This document shows, one piece after another, positions 26,310-35,994 of a stretch of 64,000 bases of DNA; position 1 is the first letter of the stretch, and every line of letters starts with the position of its first letter. This DNA is from Arthrobacter sp. MMS18-M83 (lineage in GTDB: Bacteria; Actinomycetota; Actinomycetes; Actinomycetales; Micrococcaceae). The translations under genes were made by a program, and so were the position numbers. The stretch lies in the NCBI RefSeq assembly GCF_026683955.1, contig NZ_CP113343.1:4216001-4280000 (forward strand), read 5' to 3'. The notes under the pieces are model-generated. The model saw nothing but the letters and a program-made list of their open reading frames with translations, did no database searches and was not told the origin of the DNA.

Positions 26310-26366
26310 GATGTGCCTTTCTGCCTGTCCGGTTGGTGTCCGGGCTCTGCCAACAGTCTACCTCAA

Positions 26367-26388
26367 GATAGATGCATTTGCATGTATC
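26367..26388. promoter_or_regulatory. 22-bp palindrome upstream of LLM–marR, candidate MarR operator
   Basis: The sequence GATAGATGCA-TT-TGCATGTATC is a near-perfect inverted repeat (one mismatched pair) located 58–79 bases before the LLM start codon. It is the only strong palindrome in this promoter and fits a MarR site. Confidence 0.5.
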
Positions 26389-26435
26389 GCTGGTTGTAAC
26401 AAGGCAAGGCAAGATTTTGTTCCCTGCGTGTTGCC

Positions 26436-29400
26436 TTACTCGGCGGGGCCGGAAGCCGATCGGCGGCCGGTTACCCTGGGGGCCATCCCGGTGGTCCAGT
26501 CCAGGTGGTCTGCCTGGCCATGGCCGGCCGTGCCATCCTTCGGGACGTCGGGACGCTGCGTGAGTGCCTTGAGCAGCGCCTTCTTCTCGCGCCGGCCTTC
26601 GACCAATTTGTAGAGCACCGGCACCAGGACGAGGGTCAGTGCCGTGGACGAGACGAGGCCTCCGATGACCACAATGGCCAGTGGCCGGGAAATGAAGCCG
26701 CCGCCACCCGTGATGCCCAGGGCCATGGGGGTGAGGGCGAAAACGGTGGCGAGGGCGGTCATCAGGATGGGACGCAGCCGCTGACGGGCGCCGTGGGTGA
26801 TGGCTTCTGCCACACTCATTCCGGCGCCGCCGCCGTGTGGCTTGCGGTACTGGTTGATGAGGTCGATCAGCACAATCGCATTGGTCACCACGATTCCCAC
26901 CAACATCAGCATGCCGATGAGGGACGGCAGCCCGAGCGGGACGCCCGTGACCAGGAGCAACGCGATGGCACCTGTCGCCGCGAAAGGCACGGAGACCAGC
27001 AGGATAAGGGGCTGGATGAGGGACTTGAAGGCGGCAACCATGATGACATACACAATGGCGACGGCGGCCAGGAGAGCGAGGCCGAGTTGCCGGAACGAGT
27101 CCGCCTGCTGCGTTGTTGCGCCGCCGATCGCGGCAGTGACGCCAGCAGGCAGCTGCACGGAGTCGAGCCGATCACGGACGGCCGTGCTGACGGCACCAAG
27201 ATTGGAGCCCGACGGCGTCACGGTCACCTTCGCGCTCCGCTGGCCGTTGCTGCTGGTGATGGACACAGGCGTGTCCACTTGGTCCACGGAAGCGATGCTG
27301 GACAGCGGAACCGGTCCTGACGCTGTCGGGAGGTTGATGGCCCTGACATCGGCGATACTGCTGAAATGTGTGCCTTCGCCGATTTGGACTGGAAAATCCG
27401 TGGTGTCGATACGGACCGTGCCTGCAGGTACGGGACTGACGGTGGACGCCAAGACTCCCGCCACTTGTTCCTCGTTCAGCCCGGCGGCGACGGCTTTGGC
27501 TCGATCGACCCTAACTTGCACTACGGACTGGCTGGCATCCAGGTTGGTGGCTACCTCGGAGCTCCCGGGTACCCCGTCCATGGCCTTCGCCACAGCGTCG
27601 CTCGCAGTTTTCATATCAGCGGCGTTGGCGGCGTTGATGGTGATGTCCACGGTGGAAGACGTGCCCAGGCCGCCCTGTTGGGCGCCAACAGTGACCTTTC
27701 CTGCGGCCGTGGCGCTTGCGAGCCGGGACCGGACCGTGTCCTGCAGTTTCTGCTGGTCGGCTTTTTCGTCCGTCACCACCGTGAATGTCGAGTTCGACGC
27801 ACCACTTGACGTGAGGGCCGCGAAACCTGTCTGGGCGTTGCCTGACGTTACCTGTACGTCCTTGATGCCGTCGATCCCGCGCAGGACCGATTCCACCTGG
27901 GCAGCGGCGGCGCCAGTCTGCTCCAGGCTGGTACCGGCGGGAAGAACCTGGCGCACGGTCATGCTGTTCTGGCCGGAGCTGCCCAGTAGGTCTGTGGCCA
28001 GCAGCGGGGACATGGCTGCTGTTCCACCCAACACCAGGACCGCGGCGACGATCGTCACGACCGGGTGCTTCTGGGTCTTGGCCAGGATGGGCAAGTATCC
28101 GCGCTGCAGCAGGCTGCGCTGCTCTGCCTCGTGCGCAGCGGCAACTGCGCGCTCGGCGGCACGGGCGTCATTGGCGGCGGCCAGAGATGGCGACTTGAGG
28201 AACCAATAGGCCAGCACCGGAACGATGGTGAGCGACACAAGCAAAGAGGACAGCAGGGCGATGGTCACCGTCAGGGCGAAGGGGCGGAACAGCTCGCCCG
28301 CCAGATTGCCCACGAACGCGATCGGCAGGAAAACGGCTACCGTCGTAAGGGTGGACGCCGTGATGGCCCCCGCAACTTCCCGGATGGAATTGAGGATTGC
28401 CGCGAGCTTGTGTTCTCCATAGCTGAGGTGCCGTTTGATGTTCTCGATCACCACGATCGAGTCGTCCACCACGCGGCCGATGGCAATCGTCAACGCGCCC
28501 AGGGTAAGGATGTTCAGCGAGTAGTGGGTTGCCGATATTCCGATGAACGTGATCAGGAGGGACAGGGGAATGGACACCGCCGTCACCAAGGTGGAACGAA
28601 CGGACATCAGGAACACAAGGATGACGGCTACGGCGAAGCCCAGTCCAAGTAGCCCCTCCGTGGTGAGGTCCTTGATCGATTTTTCGATGTACGGGGCTTG
28701 GTCGAACACGGGGGTGAAGTGCGCATTGGAGCCGAGTTCAGCCTCCATCCGGGAGAGCGAATCCTTGACGGCGTGCGAAATGGCAACCGTATCGCCGTCG
28801 GGCTTCTTCGTCACGGACAGCGCCAGTGTCGGCTTCCCGTTGGTGCGCGTAATGGAGGTCGCGGCGTCGTCCTTGATGCTCACATCCGCGACGGTGCCGA
28901 TGGTGGTACCGCCCTTGGCCCCGGCCAGCGGCAAGCCCTTGATGACATCGAGGGAGTCCACCGGGCTGCCGATCTGGAGGGACAAGGTCTTGCCTTGGTC
29001 CTCGATGGTCCCGGCGGGAACCAGCGTGCCGTTGTTCTTGAGGGCGTTTGTGAGCGACTGGACCGTGGCGCCGGTTGCCGCCATGGCCTGGGCCTTGGGC
29101 TGGATCAGGATGTGCTGGGTTGCACCCCCGGTCACGTCGGCGCTGCGGACGCCGTCCAGCTTCTGCAACCGGGGAACGCTGAGCCGCTGAAGGTCCGTGT
29201 TGAGCTCACTCAGCGGCTTGTCCGAAGACACGGCCAAAAACACGATAGGGAAGTCGCTGATGCTGCCGGCAAAGGACCTGGGCTCTACATTGGCCGGCAG
29301 CACCCGTTTCGCGTTGGAGATGGCGCGATCAATCTGGTTGCGCGCACGGTCCAGGTTCGAACCGTAGGTGAACACCATGGTGATCTGCGAAACGCCGTTC

Positions 29401-29657
29401 CGCGATGTCGACGTGGTCGATTGCAAGCCCTCGACGCTGTTCAAGGCTGTTTCGAGGGGCCGGCTGAGTTGCTTGTCGACGACTTCCGGAGACGCACCCG
29501 GCATGGCCGTGATCACCGAAATCTGCGGAAACTCGATCGAGGGAATGAGTTCCTGCTTGAGTGAGGACATGGTGATCACGCCGAACACCGCAGCGAAAAC
29601 GGTGATCAGCGCGATCAATGCCCTGTTCGCCAGTGAAAGCCTTGCCAGACGGAACAT
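26436..29657 (-). CDS. RND-family efflux transporter (AcrB/HAE1-like)
   Basis: This 1073-residue inner-membrane pump has the RND duplicated layout: TM1 at residues 12–30, a large extracytoplasmic loop, TM2–TM6, then TM7 with a second loop and TM8–TM12. The proton-relay motif in TM4 reads TIAIGRVVDDSIVVIENI with the paired Asp residues. The C-terminal half begins at the region KTQKHPVVTIVAAVLVLGG. Length is normal. No membrane-fusion or outer-membrane partner gene is near, as expected in a monoderm. It lies alone between the LLM operon and mqo. The substrate is unknown. Confidence 0.9.
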   Translation of the reverse strand: MFRLARLSLANRALIALITVFAAVFGVITMSSLKQELIPSIEFPQISVITAMPGASPEVVDKQLSRPLETALNSVEGLQSTTSTSRNGVSQITMVFTYGSNLDRARNQIDRAISNAKRVLPANVEPRSFAGSISDFPIVFLAVSSDKPLSELNTDLQRLSVPRLQKLDGVRSADVTGGATQHILIQPKAQAMAATGATVQSLTNALKNNGTLVPAGTIEDQGKTLSLQIGSPVDSLDVIKGLPLAGAKGGTTIGTVADVSIKDDAATSITRTNGKPTLALSVTKKPDGDTVAISHAVKDSLSRMEAELGSNAHFTPVFDQAPYIEKSIKDLTTEGLLGLGFAVAVILVFLMSVRSTLVTAVSIPLSLLITFIGISATHYSLNILTLGALTIAIGRVVDDSIVVIENIKRHLSYGEHKLAAILNSIREVAGAITASTLTTVAVFLPIAFVGNLAGELFRPFALTVTIALLSSLLVSLTIVPVLAYWFLKSPSLAAANDARAAERAVAAAHEAEQRSLLQRGYLPILAKTQKHPVVTIVAAVLVLGGTAAMSPLLATDLLGSSGQNSMTVRQVLPAGTSLEQTGAAAAQVESVLRGIDGIKDVQVTSGNAQTGFAALTSSGASNSTFTVVTDEKADQQKLQDTVRSRLASATAAGKVTVGAQQGGLGTSSTVDITINAANAADMKTASDAVAKAMDGVPGSSEVATNLDASQSVVQVRVDRAKAVAAGLNEEQVAGVLASTVSPVPAGTVRIDTTDFPVQIGEGTHFSSIADVRAINLPTASGPVPLSSIASVDQVDTPVSITSSNGQRSAKVTVTPSGSNLGAVSTAVRDRLDSVQLPAGVTAAIGGATTQQADSFRQLGLALLAAVAIVYVIMVAAFKSLIQPLILLVSVPFAATGAIALLLVTGVPLGLPSLIGMLMLVGIVVTNAIVLIDLINQYRKPHGGGAGMSVAEAITHGARQRLRPILMTALATVFALTPMALGITGGGGFISRPLAIVVIGGLVSSTALTLVLVPVLYKLVEGRREKKALLKALTQRPDVPKDGTAGHGQADHLDWTTGMAPRVTGRRSASGPAE

Positions 29658-29721
29658 TGCACTGTCTCCTGGGATCTACGGTCTGTCTCGTGTCTCGAAC
29701 TGGCCGCAGCCCGGACTGTTA

Positions 29722-31227
29722 CTAGTGCTGGACGGCGTTGGCGGCCTCGAGTTGGAGCGAACGGGCAGTGCTCGCTTCAAGTTCCGCAGCAAGTTCAGGG
29801 CTGTCGTTCAGCTTGACGCCGTAGCCCGGCATCATTTCCTTGAGCTTCGATTGCCAGCCCTTGAAGTTCTTCGGGAAGGATCGCTGCAGCATCTCGATCA
29901 TGATCGGGACTGCAGTGGATGCACCAGGCGATGCGCCGAGCAGTGCGCCGATGGAGCCGTCGCGAGCCGTGATGACCTCGGTGCCGAACTGCAGCACGCC
30001 GCCCTTTCGGGAGTCCTTCTTGATGATCTGCACGCGCTGGCCCGCTGTGATCAGCTCCCAGTTGCCGCCGTCGGCCTGGGGGTAGTACTCGCGGAGGGAC
30101 TCCACCTTTGCATCGTGGCGCTTGGCCACTTCCTTGATCAGGTAAGCGGTCAAGTCCATGTTGTCCTTGGCCACGGCGAGCATCGGGATGATGTTGCTCG
30201 GACGGATCGACAGCGGCAAGTCAAGGTAGCTGCTGGTCTTAAGGAAATTCGTGGAGAAACCGGCGTACGGGCCGAAGAGCAGGGAGCGCTTGCCGTTGAC
30301 GTAGCGGGTGTCGAGGTGCGGCACGGACATTGGCGGGGCGCCTACAGAGGCCTGGCCGTACACTTTGGCGCTGTGCTGGCTGGCGATGGCCTCGTCGGTG
30401 CAGCGGAAGAACTGGCCCGAGACCGGGAAACCGCCGTAGCCCTTGCTCTCCGGGATGCCGGATGCCTGCAGCAGGTGGAGTGCCCCACCGCCGGCGCCGA
30501 CAAAGACGAACTTGGCGTGGATCTGGCCGTGTTCGCCGGAAGCGGGGTGCTTGAGCGAAAGGTCCCAGCCGCCGTCGGAGGCTTTGCGGACATTGGTGAC
30601 GTCGTGGCCGTAATTGACTTCAACGCCGTTGTTGGCGAGGTAGCCGGTCAGCTCGCGGGTCAAGGCCCCGAAGTCGACGTCGGTGCCTTCCGCTGCGCGG
30701 GTGGCGGCCACGCGCTGCTTGGCGTCGCGGCCCTTGACGATCAGGGGAGCCCACTTGGCGATCTGTGCCTGGTCTTCCGTGTATTCCATGCTGCGGAAGA
30801 GCGTGTTGGGCTTGAGAGCTTCGTAACGGGTCTTGAGGAAGTCTGCGTGCTTGTCGCCGATGACAAAGCTCATATGCGGAACGGTATTGATGAAGCCCTT
30901 GGGGGAACCGATCAACTTGTTGTCCACCAAGTGGGACCAAAACTGCCGGGAAAGCTGGAATTGCTCGTTGATGTGCAGGGCCTTGGACGGGTCAACAGAG
31001 CCGTCCTTCGCTGCGGGGGAGTAATTAAGCTCACAGAGCGCTGCGTGTCCGGTTCCCGCGTTGTTCCACGGTCCGGAGCTTTCCAGGCCGGCTTCGTCGA
31101 GTCGCTCAAAGAGGGAGATGGTCCAGCTGGGTTCGAGTTGCTTGATGAACGCACCAAGGGTTGCGCTCATGATTCCGCCCCCAATAAGGACGACGTCAGC
31201 GTGGTGTGTCTTGGAAATGAAGGTCAC
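29722..31227 (-). CDS. mqo: Malate:quinone oxidoreductase
   Basis: This 501-residue FAD-dependent peripheral membrane enzyme oxidises malate to oxaloacetate with electrons passed to menaquinone. The FAD-binding motif [20 protein letters not shown] lies near the N-terminus, followed by [21 protein letters not shown] and LCELNYSP, which are diagnostic for Mqo. GTG 31227 was chosen because GGAG lies seven bases upstream. The TTG at 31233 is less likely. It is monocistronic. Confidence 0.96.
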   Translation of the reverse strand: MTFISKTHHADVVLIGGGIMSATLGAFIKQLEPSWTISLFERLDEAGLESSGPWNNAGTGHAALCELNYSPAAKDGSVDPSKALHINEQFQLSRQFWSHLVDNKLIGSPKGFINTVPHMSFVIGDKHADFLKTRYEALKPNTLFRSMEYTEDQAQIAKWAPLIVKGRDAKQRVAATRAAEGTDVDFGALTRELTGYLANNGVEVNYGHDVTNVRKASDGGWDLSLKHPASGEHGQIHAKFVFVGAGGGALHLLQASGIPESKGYGGFPVSGQFFRCTDEAIASQHSAKVYGQASVGAPPMSVPHLDTRYVNGKRSLLFGPYAGFSTNFLKTSSYLDLPLSIRPSNIIPMLAVAKDNMDLTAYLIKEVAKRHDAKVESLREYYPQADGGNWELITAGQRVQIIKKDSRKGGVLQFGTEVITARDGSIGALLGASPGASTAVPIMIEMLQRSFPKNFKGWQSKLKEMMPGYGVKLNDSPELAAELEASTARSLQLEAANAVQH

Positions 31228-31306
31228 GATCAATCTCCGATAGCGGCGGCACTGGCTGTCACAGAATATCCCCGCGTGGGCGCATAACTGAAATTGCGGC
31301 GGCCCG

Positions 31307-32974
31307 TCAAGACTTCAGGCGAACGTTTGTAAAAACTTCGTTTAAGACGGGCGATGCAGGGTACTTCTCGACGCGGTCGGAGAGAGCCAGGGCCGAGATG
31401 GGGAACGCGATGGGGACCGCCGGGACGGTTGCGGCAATTTGGGCATTGATGGTCTGGTACTGGGAGTTGCGGTCGGAACCGTCAGGGAGCCCACGGGCGC
31501 GGTCGATTTTCGAGAACACCTGCGGATCGCTGTAGCCGAACTCGCCGTTGTTCTCACCAAAAAGAGTGCCCACGAAGTTGTCCGGATCTGAATAGGCGCC
31601 ATTCCAGCCAAGCAGGTGGAGCGCATGATCGCCCGGCGATTGGACCTTCTGGAGGTAGCCGTCGTCCCAGCTCACAGGCATCGGTTTGATGTTGAGCCCG
31701 ACGGCGGTCAGTTCGGCGCTGATCTCCGCGTAGATCTTTTCCGGGGTGGGCATGTAGGCGCGGGTGACGTTGAGCGGGTAGTAGAACTTGAGTTCTTCGC
31801 CCTTGTAGCCGGATTTAGCGAGCAACTGCTTGGCTTTGTCCGGGTCGTACCCGAGCGCCGGAGCATTGTTGTTGAATCCGCTCAGCTTGGGCGGAACGAA
31901 CTGGGATGCCGGTGACGTGTTGTCGATAAAGAACTTATGAATGAGGGTCTCTTTGTCGATGGCCATTTCGATTGCCTGGCGGACTCCAAGATTCTGAAGA
32001 GGACCCACGGACTCGTTCATTCCCAGGTACATCACTGAGAACGGATCCCGTTGGACGATCTGCATGCCCTTCTTGACCAGTTGGTCGAAGGTTCCGGCGG
32101 TGACGAGGTCGTAGCCGTCGATTGTGCCTGCCAGCAGGGCCTGAAGGCGAGCTTGCGGATGGTCGAACGGAATGAAGTTGACTGTGGCTATCTGTCCGCG
32201 GTCGCCCCAGTAACCCTTGTAACTCGTGAGGGTGATGCGATCCGGGCTCCACGAGGAGAAGACGTACGGGCCGGTGCCGACGGGATGGGAGGCGTACGAC
32301 GACGCCGGTTGCCCTGCCAGTTTCTTGTCCAGCACGTTCGCGGTGCCTTCGGTCATCGCTTTGGGGGATGACATTGCGAAAGCAGGCAGTGTCAAGGCTT
32401 GGAGAAATCCGGTGAAGGGCTTCGCCAAGTTGATCTGGACGTGGTCGGCAGAGATCGCCTTGCAGCTCTTGAATAAGGAGAGAGTGGCGTCGTCCGAGAA
32501 GGACTTGAAGACGCTCTTGAAAGGGATACCTGGCACTTGTTGGCGCACGGTTGCCGGAAGGTTGAACCAACGGTTGAAGTTGCTGCACACTGCCGCGGCA
32601 TCAAAGGCTGTTCCGTCGTGGAAAAAGACTTTTGTGCGCAGCGTGAAGTCGTAGCTCAGTCCGTCATTTCCTTGGGACCACGCCGTGGCCAGAAGAGGCG
32701 TCGGTTGCCCGGTGGAAGCATCCACGCCCACAAGGCCTTCCATTACTTGCCGAGTGACGCGATAGGACTCCGAGTCGTTCGTCAGGGCGGGATCGAGTCC
32801 AAGCGGCATCGACGGGGTGCCGAAGTTGAACGTCTTGCTCGGCTCCGGCGGTACATCGCCCGCGGCCGATGTTGACGTTGCAGGACCAGGGGATACCGTG
32901 CACGAGGTCAAGGCCACGGCCAGAAGGCCTGCGCCGATTTGTAGCGTGACACGGCGAAGCTTGCTGCTTACCAC
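31307..32974 (-). CDS. ABC transporter substrate-binding lipoprotein, family 5 (peptide/opine type)
   Basis: This 555-residue exported lipoprotein has a hydrophobic signal and lipobox ALTSC, with the lipidated Cys near residue 25. A SBP_bac_5 domain follows, with typical stretches [40 protein letters not shown] and [20 protein letters not shown]. It binds oligopeptides, nickel complexes or similar ligands. No permease or ATPase genes flank it, so it is an orphan that must work with a transporter encoded elsewhere. GTG 32974 follows GAGGGGAC. Confidence 0.9.
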   Translation of the reverse strand: MVSSKLRRVTLQIGAGLLAVALTSCTVSPGPATSTSAAGDVPPEPSKTFNFGTPSMPLGLDPALTNDSESYRVTRQVMEGLVGVDASTGQPTPLLATAWSQGNDGLSYDFTLRTKVFFHDGTAFDAAAVCSNFNRWFNLPATVRQQVPGIPFKSVFKSFSDDATLSLFKSCKAISADHVQINLAKPFTGFLQALTLPAFAMSSPKAMTEGTANVLDKKLAGQPASSYASHPVGTGPYVFSSWSPDRITLTSYKGYWGDRGQIATVNFIPFDHPQARLQALLAGTIDGYDLVTAGTFDQLVKKGMQIVQRDPFSVMYLGMNESVGPLQNLGVRQAIEMAIDKETLIHKFFIDNTSPASQFVPPKLSGFNNNAPALGYDPDKAKQLLAKSGYKGEELKFYYPLNVTRAYMPTPEKIYAEISAELTAVGLNIKPMPVSWDDGYLQKVQSPGDHALHLLGWNGAYSDPDNFVGTLFGENNGEFGYSDPQVFSKIDRARGLPDGSDRNSQYQTINAQIAATVPAVPIAFPISALALSDRVEKYPASPVLNEVFTNVRLKS

Positions 32975-33068
32975 TCTTGTCCCCTCAAGGCAGTTGGACG
33001 GGCGAAGGCCCGTGGCAGCCGGACCGCAGTCCAGTCTAGTTCAGGGGCCTGAGTCCTGGCTGAAAACG

Positions 33069-33103
33069 CGGAAGTGCCCCGGTCAAGGACCGGGGCACTT
33101 CCG
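33069..33103 (-). terminator. Intrinsic terminator of tRNA-Leu
   Basis: A perfect 16-bp stem (CGGAAGTGCCCCGGTC and its complement) with an AAG loop begins 5 bases beyond the tRNA 3' end. On the minus strand it is followed by TTTT. Confidence 0.85.
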
Positions 33104-33108
33104 ACATG

Positions 33109-33190
33109 TGCGCAAGGGGGGACTTGAACCCCCACGCCCGAAGGCACAGGAACCTAAATCCTGCGTGTCTGCCAATTTCACCACTCGCGC
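33109..33190 (-). tRNA. tRNA-Leu (anticodon UAG)
   Basis: This 82-nt tRNA has acceptor stem GCGCGAG/CTTGCGC and anticodon stem CAGGA/TCCTG around the loop TTTAGGT (anticodon TAG, reading CUA). The variable arm is long, as in tRNA-Leu, and the T-loop is TTCAAGT. CCA is not encoded. A strong terminator follows directly. Confidence 0.93.
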
Positions 33191-33309
33191 TGGTGCTGGT
33201 ACCTGGCCGGGATTCAGGGTCTCCTGCGTTCCGGGCATATACCGCGCTCTATTGTACCCGTGGTTTTGCGCCAGCCGTTCCGTCCTGGCCCGACGAGGGC
33301 ATGTAGTGG

Positions 33310-33783
33310 CTACTTGTCGAGCTTGAGGTCCCTGCGGAGCTTCGCAACATGTCCCGTGGCCCGCACGTTGTACTGGGCCACGGCTACCTTGCCGTCGGTG
33401 TCCACCACGATCGTGGATCGGATCAGCCCTTGGTAAGTGCGTCCGTAGTTCTTCTTTTCGCCCCAAGCGGCGTAAGCGTCAGCTACGTGGTGCCCTTCGT
33501 CAGAGAGCAGGGGAAAGGTCAGGGATTCCTCGGCCACGAACTTTTCCAAGTCCTTCACTGTGTCCGGAGAGACGCCAAGGACTTCATAACCGGCGGCACG
33601 AAGAGTTTCGAGGGAATCCCGGAAATCGCAGGCCTGCTTCGCGCATGCCGGGGTGGACGCCGCCGGGTAGAAATAGATGACCGTATTCCGGCCGCGGTAC
33701 GAGGCCAAGCTGACGTCGCGGCCAGTGTGGTCCTTGAGGGTGAAATCGGGGGCAATGTCGCCAGGAATGAGTCGTTCCGCCAT
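33310..33783 (-). CDS. bcp: Thiol peroxidase Bcp (AhpC/TSA peroxiredoxin)
   Basis: This 157-residue peroxiredoxin of the Bcp/PrxQ type reduces hydroperoxides. The peroxidatic and resolving cysteines are five residues apart in TPACAKQACDF. Other motifs are GDIAPDFTLKDHTGRDVSLASYRG and VIYFYPAASTP. Longer in-frame extension toward 34044 lies antisense to the marR gene and was rejected. ATG 33783 is preceded by AAGGAG. Confidence 0.94.
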   Translation of the reverse strand: MAERLIPGDIAPDFTLKDHTGRDVSLASYRGRNTVIYFYPAASTPACAKQACDFRDSLETLRAAGYEVLGVSPDTVKDLEKFVAEESLTFPLLSDEGHHVADAYAAWGEKKNYGRTYQGLIRSTIVVDTDGKVAVAQYNVRATGHVAKLRRDLKLDK

Positions 33784-33879
33784 ACTGTGCTCCTTGCTCG
33801 GGTTCGCGAGCACCCAGCTTAGTGACCAGCTGTTCGCTTCACGAATTGGACCCGAACCAGATCGGCACGTCCCGGCCGA

Positions 33880-33885
33880 TATACT
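33880..33885 (+). promoter_or_regulatory. −10 box placing marR on a leaderless transcript
   Basis: TATACT matches the −10 consensus well and ends 8 bases before the ATG at 33893, so transcription should start at or one base before the start codon. There is no ribosome site before this ATG. Confidence 0.5.
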
Positions 33886-33892
33886 GGCCCTT

Positions 33893-34381
33893 ATGCCTGA
33901 TATGGAACGGTGGCCCACCGGGCGCCTGCTCTCCACGGCGGCGCGGCTCGTGGAGCACGCCTGGAATGAGAAATTGCGCGGTATGGGGCTGACCCACGCC
34001 GGGGTCATTGTCATGGAAGTACTCGCCGTCAAGGGACCCACCACGCAGTCGATGCTCGCACAGATTGTCCGCGTTCAGGCGCAAACCATGGGGAAGACCC
34101 TCGCCAGGCTGGAAGCGCACGGGCATGTCAGCCGCACTCGCGGCATTTCGGACCGCCGAAGCCAAGTGGTCAGTCTGACCGAAGCGGGGGAGCGCACGCT
34201 CGGGCTCGCCACGCAGTTGGAGCGGGAAGTTCTTGAACCCGTTCCCGTGGATACCGCCAAACTGCGGCGGGAACTTCAAGCCCTGGTGCGCGAACTGGCG
34301 AACAATCATTCTGCGGCCGCCGTAAATGTCATTGTGGCTGCGGCCGAGTCCGGCGTATCGCTTGACGACGTCCCGGACTAG
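33893..34381 (+). CDS. MarR-family transcriptional regulator
   Basis: This 162-residue MarR protein has dimerisation helices around STAARLVEHAWNEKLRGMGLTH, the recognition region TQSMLAQIVRVQAQTMGKTLARLEAHGHVSR and the wing GISDRRSQVVSLTEAG. The frame is open further upstream, but those codons are antisense to bcp. The −10 box at 33880–33885 supports ATG 33893. It is divergent from bcp by 109 bases and might regulate it; an oxidative-stress link is speculative. Confidence 0.88.
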   Translation: MPDMERWPTGRLLSTAARLVEHAWNEKLRGMGLTHAGVIVMEVLAVKGPTTQSMLAQIVRVQAQTMGKTLARLEAHGHVSRTRGISDRRSQVVSLTEAGERTLGLATQLEREVLEPVPVDTAKLRRELQALVRELANNHSAAAVNVIVAAAESGVSLDDVPD

Positions 34382-34428
34382 GCCCGCGAGGCAGCCGGAT
34401 CGAGGCGGAGAAGGCCTAAAAGCGAAAA

Positions 34429-34462
34429 GATCCCTGGATGGCGTTTCGGCCATCCAGGGATC
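34429..34462. terminator. Bidirectional terminator between marR and tRNA-Lys
   Basis: A perfect 13-bp stem (GATCCCTGGATGG and its complement) with an 8-base loop is flanked by TTTCTTT on the plus side and CTTTT on the minus side. It serves the convergent marR gene and the tRNA-Lys gene. Confidence 0.85.
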
Positions 34463-34468
34463 TTTCTT

Positions 34469-34544
34469 TGGTGCACCCCCCGGGACTTGAACCCGGAACC
34501 CATTGATTAAGAGTCAATTGCTCTGCCAATTGAGCTAGAGGTGC
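34469..34544 (-). tRNA. tRNA-Lys (anticodon CUU), copy 1
   Basis: This 76-nt gene includes the encoded CCA. The acceptor is GCACCTC/GGGGTGC, and the anticodon stem ATTGA/TCAAT encloses CTCTTAA (anticodon CTT). It is identical to the copy at 34614–34689. Confidence 0.95.
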
Positions 34545-34576
34545 AATTGTTTGTTGCTCGCAACGCAAAGAAATAA

Positions 34577-34604
34577 CCCTTGAGCAGCTATTGCCGCTCA
34601 AGGG
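34577..34604 (-). terminator. Hairpin between the two tRNA-Lys genes
   Basis: A 9-bp perfect stem (CCCTTGAGC/GCTCAAGGG) with a 10-base loop is followed on the minus strand by TTATTTC. It lies directly downstream of the promoter-proximal tRNA-Lys copy and should end or attenuate its transcript. Confidence 0.65.
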
Positions 34605-34613
34605 CCCTTCCCT

Positions 34614-34689
34614 TGGTGCACCCCCCGGGACTTGAACCCGGAACCCATTGATTAAGAGTCAATTGCTCTGCCAATTGAGCTAGAGGTGC
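34614..34689 (-). tRNA. tRNA-Lys (anticodon CUU), copy 2
   Basis: This is identical in all 76 positions to the copy at 34469–34544, CCA included, and lies 69 bases upstream of it in the direction of transcription. The spacer contains a terminator-like hairpin. Confidence 0.95.
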
Positions 34690-34751
34690 ATTCGTCGATT
34701 TCGATCAGCTGAAGGCTTTTCTTCCCTCGTTGATCTCCGCAACGACATGTA

Positions 34752-34780
34752 ACTCTACACGAGACTTGTCGAAGTGTGAA
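34752..34780 (-). promoter_or_regulatory. Promoter of the tRNA-Lys genes
   Basis: On the minus strand TTCACA (−35) and TAGAGT (−10) are separated by 17 bases. The −10 box ends 62 bases before the first tRNA-Lys. Confidence 0.5.
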
Positions 34781-34805
34781 ATCGACCCGAGCCCCCTCCG
34801 CGGCG

Positions 34806-35990
34806 CTACCGGGGAGGCTTCAGGACCAGTGCAAAATCGGGGTTTTGGTTGTTGCTGAGAACCCACAGGGTGCCGTCAGGCGCAAGCGAAACGTCCCGGA
34901 GGCGGCCGTATTGGGCTGTGAAGTATGCCACAGGAGTCCCAGCCGTTTCACCACTGAGCGTCACCGTCCACAATCGCTGCCCCCGCAACGCGCTCGTGAA
35001 CGCCGTTCCGTTGACGATTTCCAGGCCGCTCGGGGAGGAGTCCGCCGTCGACGGCCACACAACCTTGGCATCAAGGTAACCGGCTCGGCCGGGCGCCCCC
35101 GTTACTTCCGGCCAGCCGAAGTTGCCGCCTGCTTTGATGAGATTGAGTTCGTCGTTCACATCGGGTCCGAATTCGCTCGCCCAAAGTCTGCCTGCGCTGT
35201 CCCACGCCAGGCCCTGCACATTGCGGTGTCCGTAGCTGTACACCGGATTGTTGCCGAAGGGGTTGCCCGGCGCCGGTTTTCCATCGGGTGTGAGCCGCAG
35301 GATCTTCCCGCCAAGCGCATTGCGGTCCTGTGCCTGCTCGGGGCGCTGCGAATCACCTGTGCCGACGTAGAGGAAGCCGTCGGGTCCGAAGCGGATACGG
35401 CCGCCGTTATGGGTTGGGGCTTTGGGGATGCCGGAGAAGATGACTTCGGGCGTGCCAAGACTGAGGCGGCCGTCTGCTGACTGTTCCAGCCGGGTCCGGG
35501 CAATTCTGTTGTCCGATTCAGCGGTGAAATAGCTATAAAGCAGGCGGTCTCCGGAGAACGTCGGGGAGAGGGCCAGTCCCAGCAGGCCGCCTTCGCCGCC
35601 GGGTACGACGCCGGGAAACTCGCCAATGGTGGTGGCGTGGCCGTTCCGGACGGATTTTATGAGCCTGGTGTCCCGTTCGGAGATGATGGCGGTGCCGTCG
35701 TCGAGGAACACGATGGACCACGGGAGGGTGAGATTCAGGTCCAGTTTCCGAAGCAACTCCGGTCCGTTGCCTTCGGGCTTAGGGGGCTGGACGGTATCTG
35801 ATTGGCTCGCGGACGGTGGCGCTGCCGGCGACCCGGTTGACGTTCCTCCTGGCGACGAGCCGGTGCCGGGGGAACTCCCCGTGCATGCGCTCAGCAGCAA
35901 CGCCGAGATGCAGGCCGCAGCCAGGAGCGCCCGGGCAGGCAAAAGGCGGGGCCGCAGAAAGCTTCCGGGACCCGCCTTTGCCTGGTTCAT
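34806..35990 (-). CDS. PQQ-dependent sugar dehydrogenase-like lipoprotein
   Basis: This 394-residue protein of the soluble glucose/sorbosone dehydrogenase beta-propeller family has a lipoprotein signal (hydrophobic LLAAACISALLLSAC, Cys near residue 36) and a Ser/Gly/Pro linker. The propeller carries LDLNLTLPWSIVFLDDGT, GEGGLLGLALSPTF, NGGRIRFGPDGFLYVGTGD and YSYGHRNVQGLAWD. It likely oxidises aldoses at the cell surface. Start ATG 35990 follows the stop of the upstream gene (35995) by 4 bases, so the two are translationally coupled. Confidence 0.9.
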   Translation of the reverse strand: MNQAKAGPGSFLRPRLLPARALLAAACISALLLSACTGSSPGTGSSPGGTSTGSPAAPPSASQSDTVQPPKPEGNGPELLRKLDLNLTLPWSIVFLDDGTAIISERDTRLIKSVRNGHATTIGEFPGVVPGGEGGLLGLALSPTFSGDRLLYSYFTAESDNRIARTRLEQSADGRLSLGTPEVIFSGIPKAPTHNGGRIRFGPDGFLYVGTGDSQRPEQAQDRNALGGKILRLTPDGKPAPGNPFGNNPVYSYGHRNVQGLAWDSAGRLWASEFGPDVNDELNLIKAGGNFGWPEVTGAPGRAGYLDAKVVWPSTADSSPSGLEIVNGTAFTSALRGQRLWTVTLSGETAGTPVAYFTAQYGRLRDVSLAPDGTLWVLSNNQNPDFALVLKPPR

Positions 35991-35994
35991 GGTG

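Noticed and set aside
29368..31287. A 639-codon plus-strand frame across mqo
   Set aside because: It is antisense to the intact mqo gene and part of the RND gene, with no recognisable domain.
31307..32974. Full ABC importer operon around the substrate-binding protein
   Set aside because: Both neighbours are unrelated (mqo and tRNA-Leu); no permease or ATPase gene is present.
33784..34044. N-terminal extension of Bcp
   Set aside because: The added codons lie across and antisense to the divergent marR start and do not belong to the peroxiredoxin family.
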